Shown: positions 46,050-61,226, counted from the first letter of the stretch. The stretch: DNA of 64,000 bases from Gadus chalcogrammus (GCF_026213295.1 NC_079425.1:9726372-9790371), one strand, 5' to 3'. Notes: a model not told the origin generated them from the sequence alone. Program-made: numbers and translations.

Positions 46050-47452
46050 CTGTTACTTTGGGTCCACTGACTCACCTAGGGGCTTTAAAGGGCACTGACG
46101 TCACATTTCTGGGACACACAATCCGTCTTTTCAGATAACTGCTTGACAGCCCTCCCCCTGTCAGCCTGGCATTGTGTGGGGCTGTTCAAATGCTTGAACA
46201 CAAAGCCTGGGCTTTGAACGAATAGGTACAAATCCACTGTCAACAGCATTAGGCAGCTTGATTTAGCACTTCACAACTGGTCGGAGAGATAGCAGAAGCT
46301 ATTCTTCTTTTTCAAATGTCCACTAATTGATGTGTTCACCTGGATAGGAAATGTAATTTTATAGTCAATGTTTTGTATACATCTTTGTTATTTGAGTCGT
46401 TTAGGAGCAAAGATGAAGATCTATTTTGACATGATGGGCACAAGAAAGGGACAGCAGGACAGCTCCACAGTTGTTCTATCTTAGCATGGGTCTCAAACTC
46501 AACTTACCTGGGGGCCGCTGGAGGTAGAGTCTGGGTCAGGCTGGGCCGCATCAAGTATTCCACAAAAAAAAGTAGCACAACTGACCAAATCTAAGTTAAT
46601 GATCGGGCTATAATTAGATCACGTTGGCTATGTAATCGCTGACAACAGGGGACATTTCATAGCGGTTGGTGGAAACCGGGACATTTTAGCGTCCTTTGGC
46701 TTTTGTTGGGACTCAGGACATGCAACTCAAAATTGGGACTGTCCCGGCAAAACCGGGACATCTGGTCACCCTATCAAAGTGATAAAAAAGCGTGGCAAGC
46801 CACTCAGCAAAAGTGTGTGATTGACAACAACACGCGGGCCGCACTAACACTGAACTTTGATGTCAAGTAAGGGGCCACAAAATATCATCACGCGGGCCAC
46901 AATTGGCCCTCGGGCACGAGTTTGAGACCCCTGATCTATAGCAATGCTATTTAGGGTAAGAGGTAGAAATAGACTACTTTCAATAGTCTGGTTAAAGTTG
47001 TATTATATTTGAAAAGCTTCCTTGACATAGGTCTACAACACATAATTTTTTTATATGTATGTATACGGAGGTTAGAGAGGGCGAGGAGTACGTAATGCAA
47101 TTTTGTATTTTATGCCAGCCTTTCTATATATTCCCTTCAGCACCATTGGTTTCATTAGTAGACATTACGAATTGGGGTTATCTCGGATTTCAATTACGTA
47201 ATAGAGCCAACTGAATTTGGCAAATCCTTTGAATAATCCCCAGACGGCCGGGCCGGATGTTATTTATTTCCGTCTCGCGCGCTGCCATGCACGCATCCGC
47301 TTGCGTCATATTTATGAGACAATGTTTTGTTATGTGCTGTTACTACCACCTGAGGGTGACTTAACACGCAGTTAGCTGTTTTCAGGCGATCCTCTTCTTA
47401 GTTTTGAGTAAAATCAAATCTTATACATACATATATCATACAACCGCAGCAA
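46050..47452. other. Divergent spacer between pkd1l2 and bola3
   Basis: Head-to-head intergenic region holding both promoters. 46485-46933 is a hAT-like insertion, listed separately. 47240-47330 is CpG-rich, with CCGGATG (ETS-like), GCGCGC and TGCGTCA (ATF/CRE-like) motifs, and is the best candidate for the bola3 promoter. The pkd1l2 promoter should lie near 46060-46300, where I see no clear TATA box. Confidence 0.5.
46485..46933. mobile_element. hAT-like non-autonomous DNA transposon (MITE), 449 bp
   Basis: The ends are 16-bp terminal inverted repeats with one mismatch: CATGGGTCTCAAACTC (46485-46500) and GAGTTTGAGACCCCTG (46918-46933). The CA..GGGTCTCAAACTC start is typical of hAT elements and common in fish. 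The interior has GGGCCGC blocks and no transposase frame. The expected 8-bp target duplication is not preserved in recognisable form. Confidence 0.75.
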
Positions 47453-49506
<2,054 letters not shown>

Positions 49507-50573
49507 AATCAGCCATCTTCCCATCTCCCCCACAAACCCAGTGTAAATTGAAATGTACAATTGTAATATGTATATTTATAATTTAACAACCACTATGGTG
49601 GTAATTACAAACTATAATTAAATATTGTAACATTATTTGCAATCTTAAGTAATCATTTGTTGTTCTCATGGTTATGGTGGGGGTTATATTCTATGTAAAG
49701 CTACTGTGGAATTTTATATAAAGTGTATAAAGGCATGCACAGGCCCTTAAACAACCTCTACGAGTAAAATCAATCTCACGCAATCGCGTTACGCCTACTC
49801 CCGGGTCATTTGATGGAATTAAACAAGGTCTGAGCCACAATTAGTATTTACCTTCATTTCCCCACCCCAAAGTCTGCACAGTTCCGCAACAAATATAAAT
49901 TAGTAGTCTAGTTTACCCAATAGCGCCCCCAAAAGGTGGGCTTTTGAGACGCACATTTTAATTTGGAGCTTGATGTTATACTATGATAAACTAATATCAT
50001 GCTATTCGGCTCAGGATATTAAAAGTCTACACACTTAGATGTACTACCAGGAACTAAAACAGACATATTTTTGAAGTGTGCATACCGCACTTAACCCCCT
50101 TAATAAATCCCATAACATAATATCAGTTAGCCAATAGCTGGTTGACGAGTAATGTATGTATATATATGTGTGTAAACAAAGACAAGCATGGCTTAAATAT
50201 TTTAAAGCATTTGGCAAGATGATGCAAGCATCTTAATGTTGCTATAAAATAAACCTGTAGGTGGTGTGCATTGCACTAGATGCGATTGGTTCAACAATTA
50301 TTTCCAATTCATGCTTGACGTTTAGAGGATATAATTGTAATAATGCACCCTATACAGGGAGATCATAATTTAAGTTGTGTGAAATACAGATAAGCCATTT
50401 GATGTCCAGTGTTGAGATTGAGAGAAATGTCTGGTCATCCTGGGTAAGAAAGGCACTGTCTTCGCCTTGCAGCATTTAGCGGCTAGACTCCACTCTGTGT
50501 ACACTCTCCATATACTGCGCACCAGGTCGGAAGAGAAAAGGAGAACAGAACCTGTGGATCCTCGGTCAGCGAC
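49507..50573. other. Spacer between bola3 and vat1l
   Basis: Same-strand spacer of about 1.1 kb that must hold the bola3 3' UTR and the vat1l promoter and 5' UTR. I see no further gene, strong promoter motif or repeat. Confidence 0.5.
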
Positions 50574-53500
50574 ATGGCTAACGTTACTACAGATTCGGCG
50601 GACATCGCAGAGGAAGAAACAGAACATATGATCGAAAATAATTTTGTCGTAGAGGCCGAAAACGTTGCATCTTCCATTGACCCTAAAGAGATGCGAGCGG
50701 TGATATTAGCAGGCTTCGGAGGTCTCAACAAACTCAGGGTAACCAAGAAGACCATGCCAGAGCCACAGCATGGTGAAGTGAAGATCCGCGTTAAGGCATG
50801 GTAAATATGGCTTGTTTGATTTCTCACAGTTAACGCTCGTGTTAAATGGTTGCAGCAGGTTTCAATGGACTGCTTAATTAGGCTACATCCCAGTGTCTCA
50901 GTGTCAAGCCAGACCGACATGCGTCATTGTTGTCAAATTGAAGCGGAATGCGCAATTTATATAAAAGCAACAGGTTTCCACAGATTCTTGTTCATCAGAA
51001 CAAACTATTGGCTAAAGGCTGAATCAACATTTTGCACTTTTCAGTGCGTTTTCTTTTTTCCATACGTTGGATATTACTTTAAATTTGTGTTATTAACTTT
51101 TCAAATTATAACTTTTGTCTCACAACATTGCCAAATATGTGGAAGCTTGTAGGCAATCTCTAAATAATCGAATGATTGTGACTGAAAATATCATATGAAT
51201 AGTCATCGTTTCAACGCCTTTTTCATTTATTCCATATGACTGAAACTACTCTAGTGGTTTGAACTTCGTGGACCTGATGGTTCGCCAGGGGAATATTGAC
51301 AGTCCACCAAAACCTCCTCTAATACCCGGATTCGAATGTTCTGGGATAGTTGAGTCCATTGGTGAAAACACCCATGGGTTCGAAGTAAGTGTCAATGTTT
51401 GAGATAAATATGTCGAATTAAGTATTTGTTTTGCACCATTTTATAGCTGCTGTTAGTATTTAATTTAAAATTCCATTACAACATATCTGTCCTGCATACC
51501 CAGAAATACAAACATTCCCTCTCATCTTGTAGTGGCTGTTATAACTATTTCAACTATCATTTTTGTTGTAGATAGGGGACAGAGTGATGGCATTTGTGTG
51601 TTACAATGCCTGGGCAGAGGTGGTTTGTACTCCAGTGGACTATGTCTACAAGATGCCAGACAAAATGAGTTTTCAAGAGGCTGCAGCCTTCTCATTGAAC
51701 TATGTAGCTGCTTATATGATGCTCTTTGAAGTCGCAAATCTCAGAGAAGGAATGTCTGTGTTGGTCCATTCAGCTGGAGGTAGTGTGGTAAGTAAGCCTA
51801 CTTACTCCCGGGGGGTTGAGGGAAAATGTGCTATGTTATTATTATGTTATTCTTAATGCAGAATAACATCTGAATAGGCATAAGCACTACTGTAAACTTC
51901 AGCGTTATGGAGCTTTTAAACTTTTCATTGATCCAGATTTTATACCCGAAAGATCATTCATCCTCAAGTTATTCTTAACACATTCATAAGACATTCATAA
52001 CGCATTTATGCAATTGCATGAATTAAAAAATAATCTGTTACTGGCATTGTATACAACACATCACATGTTTCTAACTAGCAACACTGACATCTCTTTATGA
52101 TTCAAAACATGCAGAGATGAACAAAAGCTCATGGACATAATTGCAATGTAGCTATTCTGTTTGTGTTTATGTGCATGCCGTTGGTTTCAGAGCAACCCAT
52201 TTTCCCCAATCATTCCATCGGTTGTCGTTTAGTGACTAATAACCATTTAAATTGCTGTTTCAGGGTCAAGCAGTAGCTCAGCTCTGCTCCAGCGTGCCAA
52301 ATGTCACTGTGTTTGGAATTGCCTCATGTTCCAAACACGTAGCCATCAGAGACTCAGTCACCCACATATTTGACAGAAATGCGGATTATGTACAAGAAGT
52401 GAAAAAGTAAGAATGGAAACTGTCTACTGGAGATTATTCTGACTCATTTTCTACAAACCACGTTGACAACCATTTATTTTTAGAAGAGTCATTGTTACCA
52501 TGCTAAATTACAGCATTTTTTCAATCTTCAGTTGCTTGATTTTTGACCATTCAATTATACATGCACAAAACATTGTTCCCCTCTAGAATTTGATCAAATA
52601 ATAGACCACGCTGAAAGAACAGGGTGTTGTAAAAATGCTAATGCCACACGTCGCCTTATTCCATCTTTTATGGCTTTTGTACCCATGGCAACACATGGCT
52701 CATCTCTGAGAACAACAACAATGCAGGGTGGTGGCTCTTACCTACTGGTAGCCTACGCCGCCCAGCAGAACCAATAATGGGTGGATGTCTGATTCATTTT
52801 TATTCAATTAAAACCATATTACAACGTTGATTTGCGTAGAGGCAAGCAATTGCTTTGCAAATAAGATATTTTGATATCTTTCCAGTGAGAAAGGTTTTGG
52901 TATTATTGTAATATCATCAACATTTGTATGCTTAATGCTATAAACACTAGAGCATATTGTCAGCCGGTGCAGTCTTTTTTGCCCACTTCTCCCAGGATCA
53001 TGAGCATAGCCACAGGATAGCCTTCTCTGCAGAGAGGTTTGGTACCACATGTCAGAGCATTGGTATCACCAGACCAGGCACTCGAGCCAAAAAGATTCCT
53101 GAAAGGCTACAAGCCAGGAAGATACAATTTTTTTTGTTTTCAATCAAGCCTCATTCCTTCATATTGGAGTATGGCTGATCAATATTTTTTACTTTTCTTA
53201 TGCTATTCAATTAACTCAGTATATATAGGTAATCTAAATGAGTGAAGCTGATTAGGGTAACACTGGTTGTGTGAATATGATTTTCCTCAACGGATTTAAT
53301 GAAGAAGTATAGGCACTAGCTTAGGTTGTTATTTATTTCACACTTATCGTCATAAAATCATCATAATGTGGATATGAGATATTTCATCTCATATCCACAT
53401 TATATTCACACATTAACCAGTACCAATCAATGGATTGCACATCTTACATTGTTCAAGTGTGAAACAGATACAACTTAAAATAAAATAGCTTCTACCACTG

Positions 53501-56500
53501 TTGTTTAAATTGTAGTTGTGACCACTCTTCCTCCTTCGTCCTATCAAAATACTACAGATAAGACAAATTATGTCCATGCAACTGAATATGATGAAATGTT
53601 TAGATCATGCCATTAATTTAATGTGTTTGTGTTTGAAGGATTTCACCGGAGGGTGTTGACATTGTTTTGGACTGTCTTAGTGGCGAGCACACTGGGAAAG
53701 GCCTTGCTCTGCTTAAGCCTCTTGGAGCATACGTCCTCTATGGTTTGGACCTTTTATTCATTTTGTTCATTAAGTTATGATTTATTGTAACTTCACAGGC
53801 CCCATTTCAGTTCACTTGAAAATGGATATAAATAAATGATAATAGAAAATGGATTGGAGGGCATGTTTTGTGTCTTTTTAGGGACAATAGGAATGTAAAC
53901 AACCTTAAAGCACAAATAAAATTATTTTTCCAAGTGATATTCACTAATTTTACCAAAGTCATAATTTCTTCTTTTCAGGTGCATCAAACATGGTCACAGG
54001 TGAAACAAAGAGTTTTTTCAGCATCGCAAAATCTGTGAGTGAATTATAGCTGCAACGCAGCCTATCAAATAAAGTGATCACAGACAAATGAACATTATGT
54101 GAAGACTAACATGATCGTCTGAGATATAAAATAATAGTTTGTTTATGTATCTGGTATCTGCAGTGGTGGCAAGTGGAGAAGGTGAACCCATTCAAACTCT
54201 ACGAGGAGAACAAAGTGATGGCCGGATTCTCCCTCCTCAACCTCCTCTTTAAACAGGGGGGGGGGGTGCGGGTGAAGACAGTGATGGACAAACTGTTGTC
54301 TCTTTACAATCAAGGGAGGATCAAGCCAGTCGTCGACTCACTTTGGGCCCTGGAAGAGGTAAGTCCCCTCCCAAACATGCCCCTTCCAGATGATATTTAA
54401 CTGGCAGGAAGGTGATGGGATTTGAACTTTGAAGTTGTCGACTAAATGGAGGGGCGGATAATAATCAAGCGGCAGAGCAGAAACATGACGTTTTTTGGAA
54501 CGGGAGTTTGGTTAACAGCATTGAATGAGGGGAGGTCTGTTTGGATCGCCACAGCTTCTATGAGATGTTGCCATCTTCTCTGCGGCTGACATTTACCCAC
54601 AGACGGTGTGTGGGCTATATCTTCCTTTGAAAATGATTTCACAACAGGCCGCCTAAAAGGCACTACGTCTGCCACAACACCCCTCAATCAACAGGATGTA
54701 GACGCCTGTGCCTTCTGGATGCGCAGAGTGGGCTTTGTTGGCAGATGCAGAGGCAAATAAGATATATCAATGAAAAAGGTCTCTTTTTTGAACCGCTTCT
54801 TTTATTTTTTCAAATGTTTGCCTCCCCTCTCTTCTCCACTTGGTAACTTGGCAGCAGCTTCAGGGCACTGGCTGGAACCGGTGCCCATTAGGAATCTCAT
54901 TAAAACACAGTGGCTCAGTACACCAGAGGTACTAGCCTACCTTCACTTGTTGTGTTTGATTAAAAAAAGAACAGACATTTCTTAGGGTCACATTCTCCCA
55001 TTCTTGTTTTTCCGCCTTCGGTTGAAATGTTTGCGAGTATGTGTCAGAATCAAATAGCGGCATGCAGATTCATCCTGATTTATTCCAAATTGTGAGCTCC
55101 ACATGTTGATACAAGTGAAACAAATGCAATACGCCAAAGGATGATAGACCCTCATTTGACATGATAATAAGACTGACAATATTGTGTGGTCGACTTAGCG
55201 CATTGAACTGTGCCTGACCTATTTATGCTCTGGCCTTTGTTCGCACCATTCCATTAAGCAAATTAATGCTTGCACAACAATAGCTTCCAAACAAGCCACT
55301 ACAAGCATTTGTTTCTCGATGATAGGATTGCAATACATGGATTCCTCTCTAACATTTTGTGAAAAGTTAACCTTAACACTACCTTGTTACAGCCTTACGA
55401 GCTTCCATGACAAGAATAAGCTTTGAGTCTAATTTGGTATATTACTATTAATGTTAATTTACCCAGAGAGATATAAGGTTCAAAACACAATATGAATAGT
55501 ATATGTCTTCCTTCACTTTCTCAAATCCTGAGGAGGAAGAACGGCACCTCTATTCATCATTCTCAAAATAATCTTGTGCATTTCAAACAGTTTTTTATCT
55601 CGCAAGCCTGTTTCATGCATATTTGTTACTGGCGATTCTGTACCGAGCCTGAACACTGAAGTAGGATCCAGAAATAGTTTGACCCTTAAGACCTTATTTA
55701 ACATTCAGTTTTGGCGCAAGATATTTTTCTCTAAATGGGATGAATCCAAGAAATGGTTCACAATCTGGTCAGCATCTCCTCATGAAATAGGGTTCTTGAA
55801 GTTCACATTTTGCCAAGGAGACCCGGCAGGCATTTCTTTGGCAAGCCTTTCCCTACTTTCTGATTAGCTTGGTTGGCCAAGCCAAAAACTTAACTGAACA
55901 TGTGTCTGTGTTATCCCTTAGAGTGGCACATTTTGTAGGGAAATTGATCTGCCAGAAATATGTTTTTCCCACATTCATGTAGATGCCCCCAAATAATACA
56001 TGACCACAGTGGTCATTCAATATTTCAAATGTCCTTGTTTTAACATTTAATTGAATGGATATCAAGCTTATTCAAATGTTAGCCAATAATTAAAGTTAGA
56101 TATTTACAATGAGTGTGCACTAAACACTTGAAAGGCATGTTTGAAGTTTTGTTATGTTTTACATTCAGGTGAAAGAGGCCATGCAAAGAATCCATGACAG
56201 AGGAAATGTAGGAAAACTAATACTGGACATTGAGAAGTCTCCTACTCCTTTGGTAACATGCGTTAATTACATCATCATAGATATTTAATTCTTTATTTTT
56301 AGTAATTGGGTAATACAAGGGCTTCTGTTTTTAAAACATAATTTCAAAGATGTATAGCAACAAATCATTAGACATTTACCTTTAAGGCTGCATTCTAAAC
56401 ACACAGATCATTCCGATGCAGATTTATTGTGCTTCATAAAATTGTAAATGCTAGATTATACCAAAATGTTTGATTTTCATTCTGCTTTACTACTAGATGG

Positions 56501-56595
56501 CAAATGACAGCACAGAGACTAGTGAGGCTGGGGAGGAAGAGGAAGATCCTGAAGGAGACAATGACAATAAGGAACGAATGCCTTTCATACAGTAG
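50574..56595 (+). CDS. vat1l: VAT1-like protein (MDR/quinone oxidoreductase-like)
   Basis: Member of the zinc-free quinone-oxidoreductase branch of the medium-chain dehydrogenase/reductase superfamily, expressed mainly in neurons in vertebrates; the physiological substrate is unknown. Exons: 50574-50800, 51255-51384, 51572-51787, 52264-52406, 53639-53742, 53979-54034, 54164-54358, 56169-56252, 56497-56595. The phases fit and give 417 aa (human 419). Visible are the N-terminal GroES-like part (CGLNFVDLMVRQGNID, PGFECSGIVE) and the NADPH-binding Rossmann turn HSAGGSVGQAVAQ, where the human protein has GGGVGQ. The C-terminus is acidic, EAGEEEEDPEGDNDNKERMPFIQ-like, ending at TAG. Exon 7 contains an 11-G run (Lys-Gln-Gly-Gly-Gly-Val). 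Upstream of the ATG an in-frame continuation is not evident, and the start matches the family. Confidence 0.97.
53363..53403. repeat. Perfect 18-bp hairpin in vat1l intron 4
   Basis: ATAATGTGGATATGAGAT (53363-53380) and ATCTCATATCCACATTAT (53386-53403) pair perfectly around a 5-nt loop. There is no protein context. Confidence 0.85.
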
Positions 56596-58260
56596 GCCAG
56601 CAGGAAGACGGATATACTGCAAAATACGGTTCTACACACTCACTCACCCTCACCCTGGAGATCATCAGGAAACTTAAAATAGAACTTGCTGTGTGTGTGC
56701 ATGTGTGTAGATTTGTTTCAATGTGTGCGTGCATGTACACGTGTCTGTTGTAGGTTTTCAGGTCATTAGATCACTGGAATAAAGGTAAACGTTAGGGTAG
56801 TCAAGATTGTTAATTCAACAGTCGGTGCAACCCTTAAGTGACGTGTGAAGCTAGTCCAGTAATTCGATTTTGTTTGCATCCATCCATGTAGTTGCTTGGA
56901 AACATAACCGCCCCTGCAAGGTAGAGATAAGGTTTTTGAAAGACTTGAATAGGGATACAATAATGTTTTATTGGAACAGCGCAAAGGAAACAAATTCTAT
57001 CCTTAGTGGCTTGTCTTCTTATTGTACACAGAGTTATGTTATGGGGGATGTGTGCAGACCCATGGAAGTGAATCATAACTCGAATGTGCCAGAAAATGAG
57101 TATATATCTATTTTTAAGTTCCCAGCTGTGTTGTCGTATACAAAGTGGGACGCCAGTGCTTTTTTCATGTATATCTAGTGTTGAACCAGAATGTGTTAGT
57201 ATTTTGAAATATGCTTATAAATAATTAAGTACATGCCAGATTTGAATATATACATGTATTTGGCGCCATAACATTTCTAGAAAGAATTATAAAGATTTCT
57301 GGACCAAGACTGTAAACCACTTGTGATTGAGGAGAGTGATTGAGAACAGAAATTTCAAATTCCCTTTTAATTATGTTATGAAAATGATATAGTCCAAAAT
57401 CTTTAATCATTCGATGTAAGAAATGTATTTATGTTTTCAAGCACAAATACAAAAATGTATTTGTGCTTACTTCTGGTATATTGCTGTATTAAGTAGTTGA
57501 AACACATGCCTGCGCTGACATTAAGCTGATGCCTTTTTTGTGAAATGACACTGCTCTACTGTCAACTTTAACTCATAGCACTTTGATTGACAGTTTCAGA
57601 CTTTGAGCAATTACAACACAGAACAGTGAGGGGGAGATTCAGCTCAAACCCTTTGATTTGAGGTGTATATTCATTTAACATTTATATATCAAAATATATT
57701 ATGTAGGTGTGTGGTATACATTACTCTGTGATATGTTATGGCTATTGTTGTCTGCCACTTTAAGGACTGTCTTCTGTCTACATTTATGTTCTTAACACTA
57801 GGTATTATAATGGGTCGGAGCGATGTTATAGTACATAATGCATGTAGCCCAAATTGAAATGGTCTGTTTGTGTGTATGTGCAATTTTATGTTTACCTGCT
57901 AGTGCCTCGTATTCAAGGGCCATAATATGGCACATGCTTTCTGTTGGAATGATTAGTAGTTTAACTGAATCTAGTTCAATGTTCAGTAAAGTTATTGCTT
58001 TGGGATTATCAATGCGTTATCCTTGTTGTCAAGAAGCGCAGTTTCATTACTGTTACTATGGTATCCATTAAACATACTTTAATGGACACTAGCATTTGTT
58101 TACCTGTCAGTGCCTCGTACTTTAAGTGCCATAAAACTATACAAAACATTTCTTCAAATGGCAAGCCATTGAAATGAAGAAAGTAAATGTAAAGTAAAAC
58201 ATTTCTGGAATATGATTTACATGTGACTTGTTTTGGACAATAAAAATGCACATTTATCCA
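56596..58260 (+). other. vat1l: vat1l 3' UTR
   Basis: AT-rich sequence following the stop codon. Two AATAAA signals, at about 56777 and at 58239-58244, could give a short and a long 3' UTR. Inside, a diverged direct repeat of about 42 bp (TTTACCTG..AGTGCCTCGTA) occurs at about 57889 and about 58100. I see no other gene. Confidence 0.55.
58239..58244 (+). terminator. vat1l: Distal polyadenylation signal of vat1l
   Basis: AATAAA in the context GGACAATAAAAATGC, about 1.6 kb after the stop codon, at the end of the AT-rich UTR-like stretch. Confidence 0.45.
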
Positions 58261-58827
58261 ATTTAAGATTTTTGTCATATTCAATTGTCCGTGTTCTTCG
58301 AATCCACATCATACACACCTCACCATGGGAGCCTTGGGATTTTTTTCACGCGTCATAGAACAAGACCAATCAAGTTGTTGGAAAGGTCTCAGCTTGTAGG
58401 GTACCATGTCTGTTTAGAGATGTCAGTGGATGTCGGCTCTGCTTGGGCCTAACAACGCCCCCTAGCTGTTCTAAAATAACTTAACCACGGCCTCTCGTTT
58501 CTTAATGCCGTCATGAAACGGTAACTGTAACGGTTTCTATATTCCACATAATTAGATTTTACAATGATTGAACCAAATGATCTTCTTTTTCAACCAAGCA
58601 ATGCAGTTCCTCAAGACATCAAAATTGTTGCCAAGCAACAAAAGTTTGCATTGAGATTAATACTCAAAATGAATTGTAATGATGTCAAGGTTGTGGTAGC
58701 ATCTCCATCACAACCATCTCCATAATTTAAAGTGTAACATAGGCCTTATTTCAAAGGGGCAGAGGGCCATGAAAGCATAGAATAGATACATAGATATATA
58801 AGTGCTTCCTTTGTAGAACAAAGGTCA

Positions 58828-58972
58828 GTGTACCTCATGACATAAATTATGAGTCTGCTCCTTTTAATGTACCAGTGCATGGATAGTAGCCATACTTTAC
58901 TAGTTCGGTCTGCTACCTGTGCCTTGGTACATAAAAAGAACCGACTCATAATTTGTGCTATGAGGGACACCT
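58828..58972. mobile_element. Small foldback (MITE-like) element
   Basis: Two imperfect inverted arms of about 52 bp (58828-58879 and about 58918-58972) share ACCTCATGACATAAATTATG-type sequence (right arm CATAATTTGTGCTATGAGGG) and ATGTACCA.TGCA ends. They flank a spacer of about 38 bp. There is no coding capacity. Confidence 0.65.
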
Positions 58973-59898
58973 GTGTTAGTCTTACAATGATGCATCTGTG
59001 AAACGGATCTATTGCTTATAACCTAAATAAGCAATGTCTTTGTTTATTGTGACAATCCATATTGCATGTTACACTGCCATCACCGTTAATGAATGAAAAT
59101 AATATAATTCTCATGATCTCAACATTATAATGAGATGATTTGCTACAATTATATATCATTTATTCAAATGCATACTGTTTATTACACGTGTGGGCATTTG
59201 CCATAGGTTTTTATTTTTTAATCCTTTTCTTAGGTTCTGTCCATCTGCCAGAACGTTTTCCCACACAGATCCCCTGCTCCGCTGGTCTGCAATATCACAA
59301 CACTCTAAAAATACCTTTTCTTGTTTCAGTCTGTATTTTTAGAGAAGCCTTACGTTTAGACACATTCAAGCCATCTATGAAATAGTAATATTGAACTATT
59401 TTCTAACCAGGAAAATGTTATATATTGTTACCTGAATAAGGTCACCAGTTATTATACAATATTATGTTATGATATTCAGGGAACACAACACATTTGCAGC
59501 AAGGTACACATCTCAGAACCCACTGTACAGTTCACGAATTGCTAACCCGTTTCTATTACTGTACATTTATTTGTGTGTTTTCTAGAATAAGGTAGACTAA
59601 ATTTATCACGAGAAGGTAAAATGATCTAAATCTACTACAGCAACATACCTATTTACTCATACAGAACACTCTGTAACAGTGAAGCACACCATGAATTTAC
59701 TGCTTGTTTGTGAAATGAAAGAGAAACTGCTTCGTGCACCATGTCCCAGGCAAATATTTATGAATGGCTTTGAGACAGGGAAGTCGTTGTTGATCCCTCC
59801 ACCCATACGGAACCCCCTCCTCTTCCTGATGTTTGGAAGGACCCTAACATAATTTGAGCCAGTAGAAATGAAACACTAAAGGACACAGAGAGGGTCTG

Positions 59899-59906
59899 TA
59901 TATAAG
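59899..59906 (+). promoter_or_regulatory. clec3a: TATA box of clec3a
   Basis: TATATAAG at 59899-59906 lies 82 bp upstream of the ATG, predicting transcription from about 59930 and a short 5' UTR. This fits a tissue-restricted secreted protein gene. Confidence 0.7.
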
Positions 59907-59987
59907 GCACCGTCCACTGTATACCTGGTCCCTGTTGACAGTATACGTGTCTTGCAGCTACAATAGTGTTATCCATTGGCCATAGAC

Positions 59988-61017
59988 ATGGTGCGCTTGG
60001 TCCTCTTTATCTTTCTGGTGCTTTTTATTTCCTTGGTCCAAGAAACATCTTGCCGCCCATCTCGTACCAGAAAGGCTGTGCCAGGTCAACAGACAGGTAA
60101 CACATCAATATTGCACCCGAGGTAAGGTATTTTGTGGATATGCTCTTAATGATATTGTACCATTTTATGTTGCTTCAGAAGATGACGACGTCAAATCCCA
60201 GTTAGAAAAGCTCTGGCAAGAGGTCAACTCCTTAAAGGAAATCCAGGCTTTGCAGACAGGTATTTACACATTTTCTATTAATATTATAGCTGATAAACCC
60301 CACTATTTAAAGAAAGCGTTTCTACGTGTTTCAGTACATTTAAGTTATTTTGCATGGCTGAGGTAATTCTATCTACTCAACAAAGTCATTTATTTTTAAA
60401 ACCTTACCATTGCACACAAGGTCATTGTGTTGCAACGACCAGGTGGGTTCAGGCTCACATAAGGCTCATCTTTGGGGGAGTGAGAACACTTCATATACCA
60501 CAATGTATCTGATTATGGCCTTCCCGTGACTAAGAGATAGCATGGTTATAGTATGAAGTGGTTAATAATCAGAAGATATTTAATGCGACTCATAAAGGCA
60601 TTTGCTTTGGGCTTCTCAGTTTGTCTGCGAGGGATCAAAGCCGTCGGAAAGTGCTATCTCACTATCGAGGAACCAAAGCACTACCACGAAGCAAACGAAG
60701 ACTGCATCGCACAGGGGGGCACCCTTGCGACGCCTCGAGACGTGAACGAAAACAACGAGCTGAAAGACTATGCAAAGCGGAGTTCTCCGGGTTCCAAGGA
60801 CTTTTGGATTGGAGTAGCTGACATTGTGAAAGAGGGCCAGTATGTTGATGTCAACAGTATGCCCATCAGCTTCTGGAACTGGGACCGCTCCAAGAAGCAA
60901 CCCACAGGAACCAAGAGGGAGAGCTGTGTTGTTCTGTCAGTGGCTGCACAAGGAAAGTGGTATGATGAGGTCTGCCGCAGCCAGAAAAAATACATTTGTG
61001 AATATCTTATTCCATAA
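59988..61017 (+). CDS. clec3a: C-type lectin domain family 3 member A (tetranectin-like, secreted)
   Basis: Secreted cartilage-associated relative of tetranectin. Exons: 59988-60096, 60179-60259, 60620-61017. The phases (1, 1) fit and give 195 aa (human 197). The first exon encodes a signal peptide (MVRLVLFIFLVLFISLV) and a short basic segment (RPSRTRKA). Exon 2 encodes an acidic stretch plus the heptad-like trimerising helix (SQLEKLWQEVNSLKEIQ). Exon 3 carries the whole C-type lectin domain: GKCYL, FWIGVAD, SFWNWDR, then WYDEVCRSQKKYICEYLI, with the paired cysteines present. No EPN or QPD sugar-binding triplet is seen, so classical calcium-dependent sugar binding is unlikely. The exon layout is that of the CLEC3 group. 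It follows vat1l as in human 16q23. Confidence 0.95.
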
Positions 61018-61220
61018 ATTAGTATAGCTCTGGAAGGGACCTGAATGGCTGTTGACCCTGAAGGTAATTTGTGCTGGTCATTATTAAAGACATTCTCTTT
61101 TGTTTAAATTATCCAATGCAGCTTTCCCCAAAATTTTCATAATTACTCCTACAGTTAATCTTAAATTATCTCACAATTTACCAGGATTTTGCTATACTTG
61201 TTTATGATGTCTAATGTATA

Positions 61221-61226
61221 AATAAA
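61221..61226 (+). terminator. clec3a: Polyadenylation signal of clec3a
   Basis: AATAAA about 200 bp after the stop codon, giving a short 3' UTR. Confidence 0.6.

Larger units (their letters stand above)
58261..59987. other. Spacer between vat1l and clec3a
   Basis: About 1.7 kb without a gene. It holds the foldback element at 58828-58972 and, at the right end, the clec3a promoter. The rest is AT-rich and I recognise nothing in it. Confidence 0.55.

Noticed and set aside
52957..53178. Possible small gene in vat1l intron 4
   Set aside because: The translated product has no recognisable domain, and there is no splice or promoter support.
59140..59385. 81-codon plus-strand frame upstream of clec3a
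   Set aside because: Low-complexity AT-rich sequence without similarity or promoter; it is compatible with chance.
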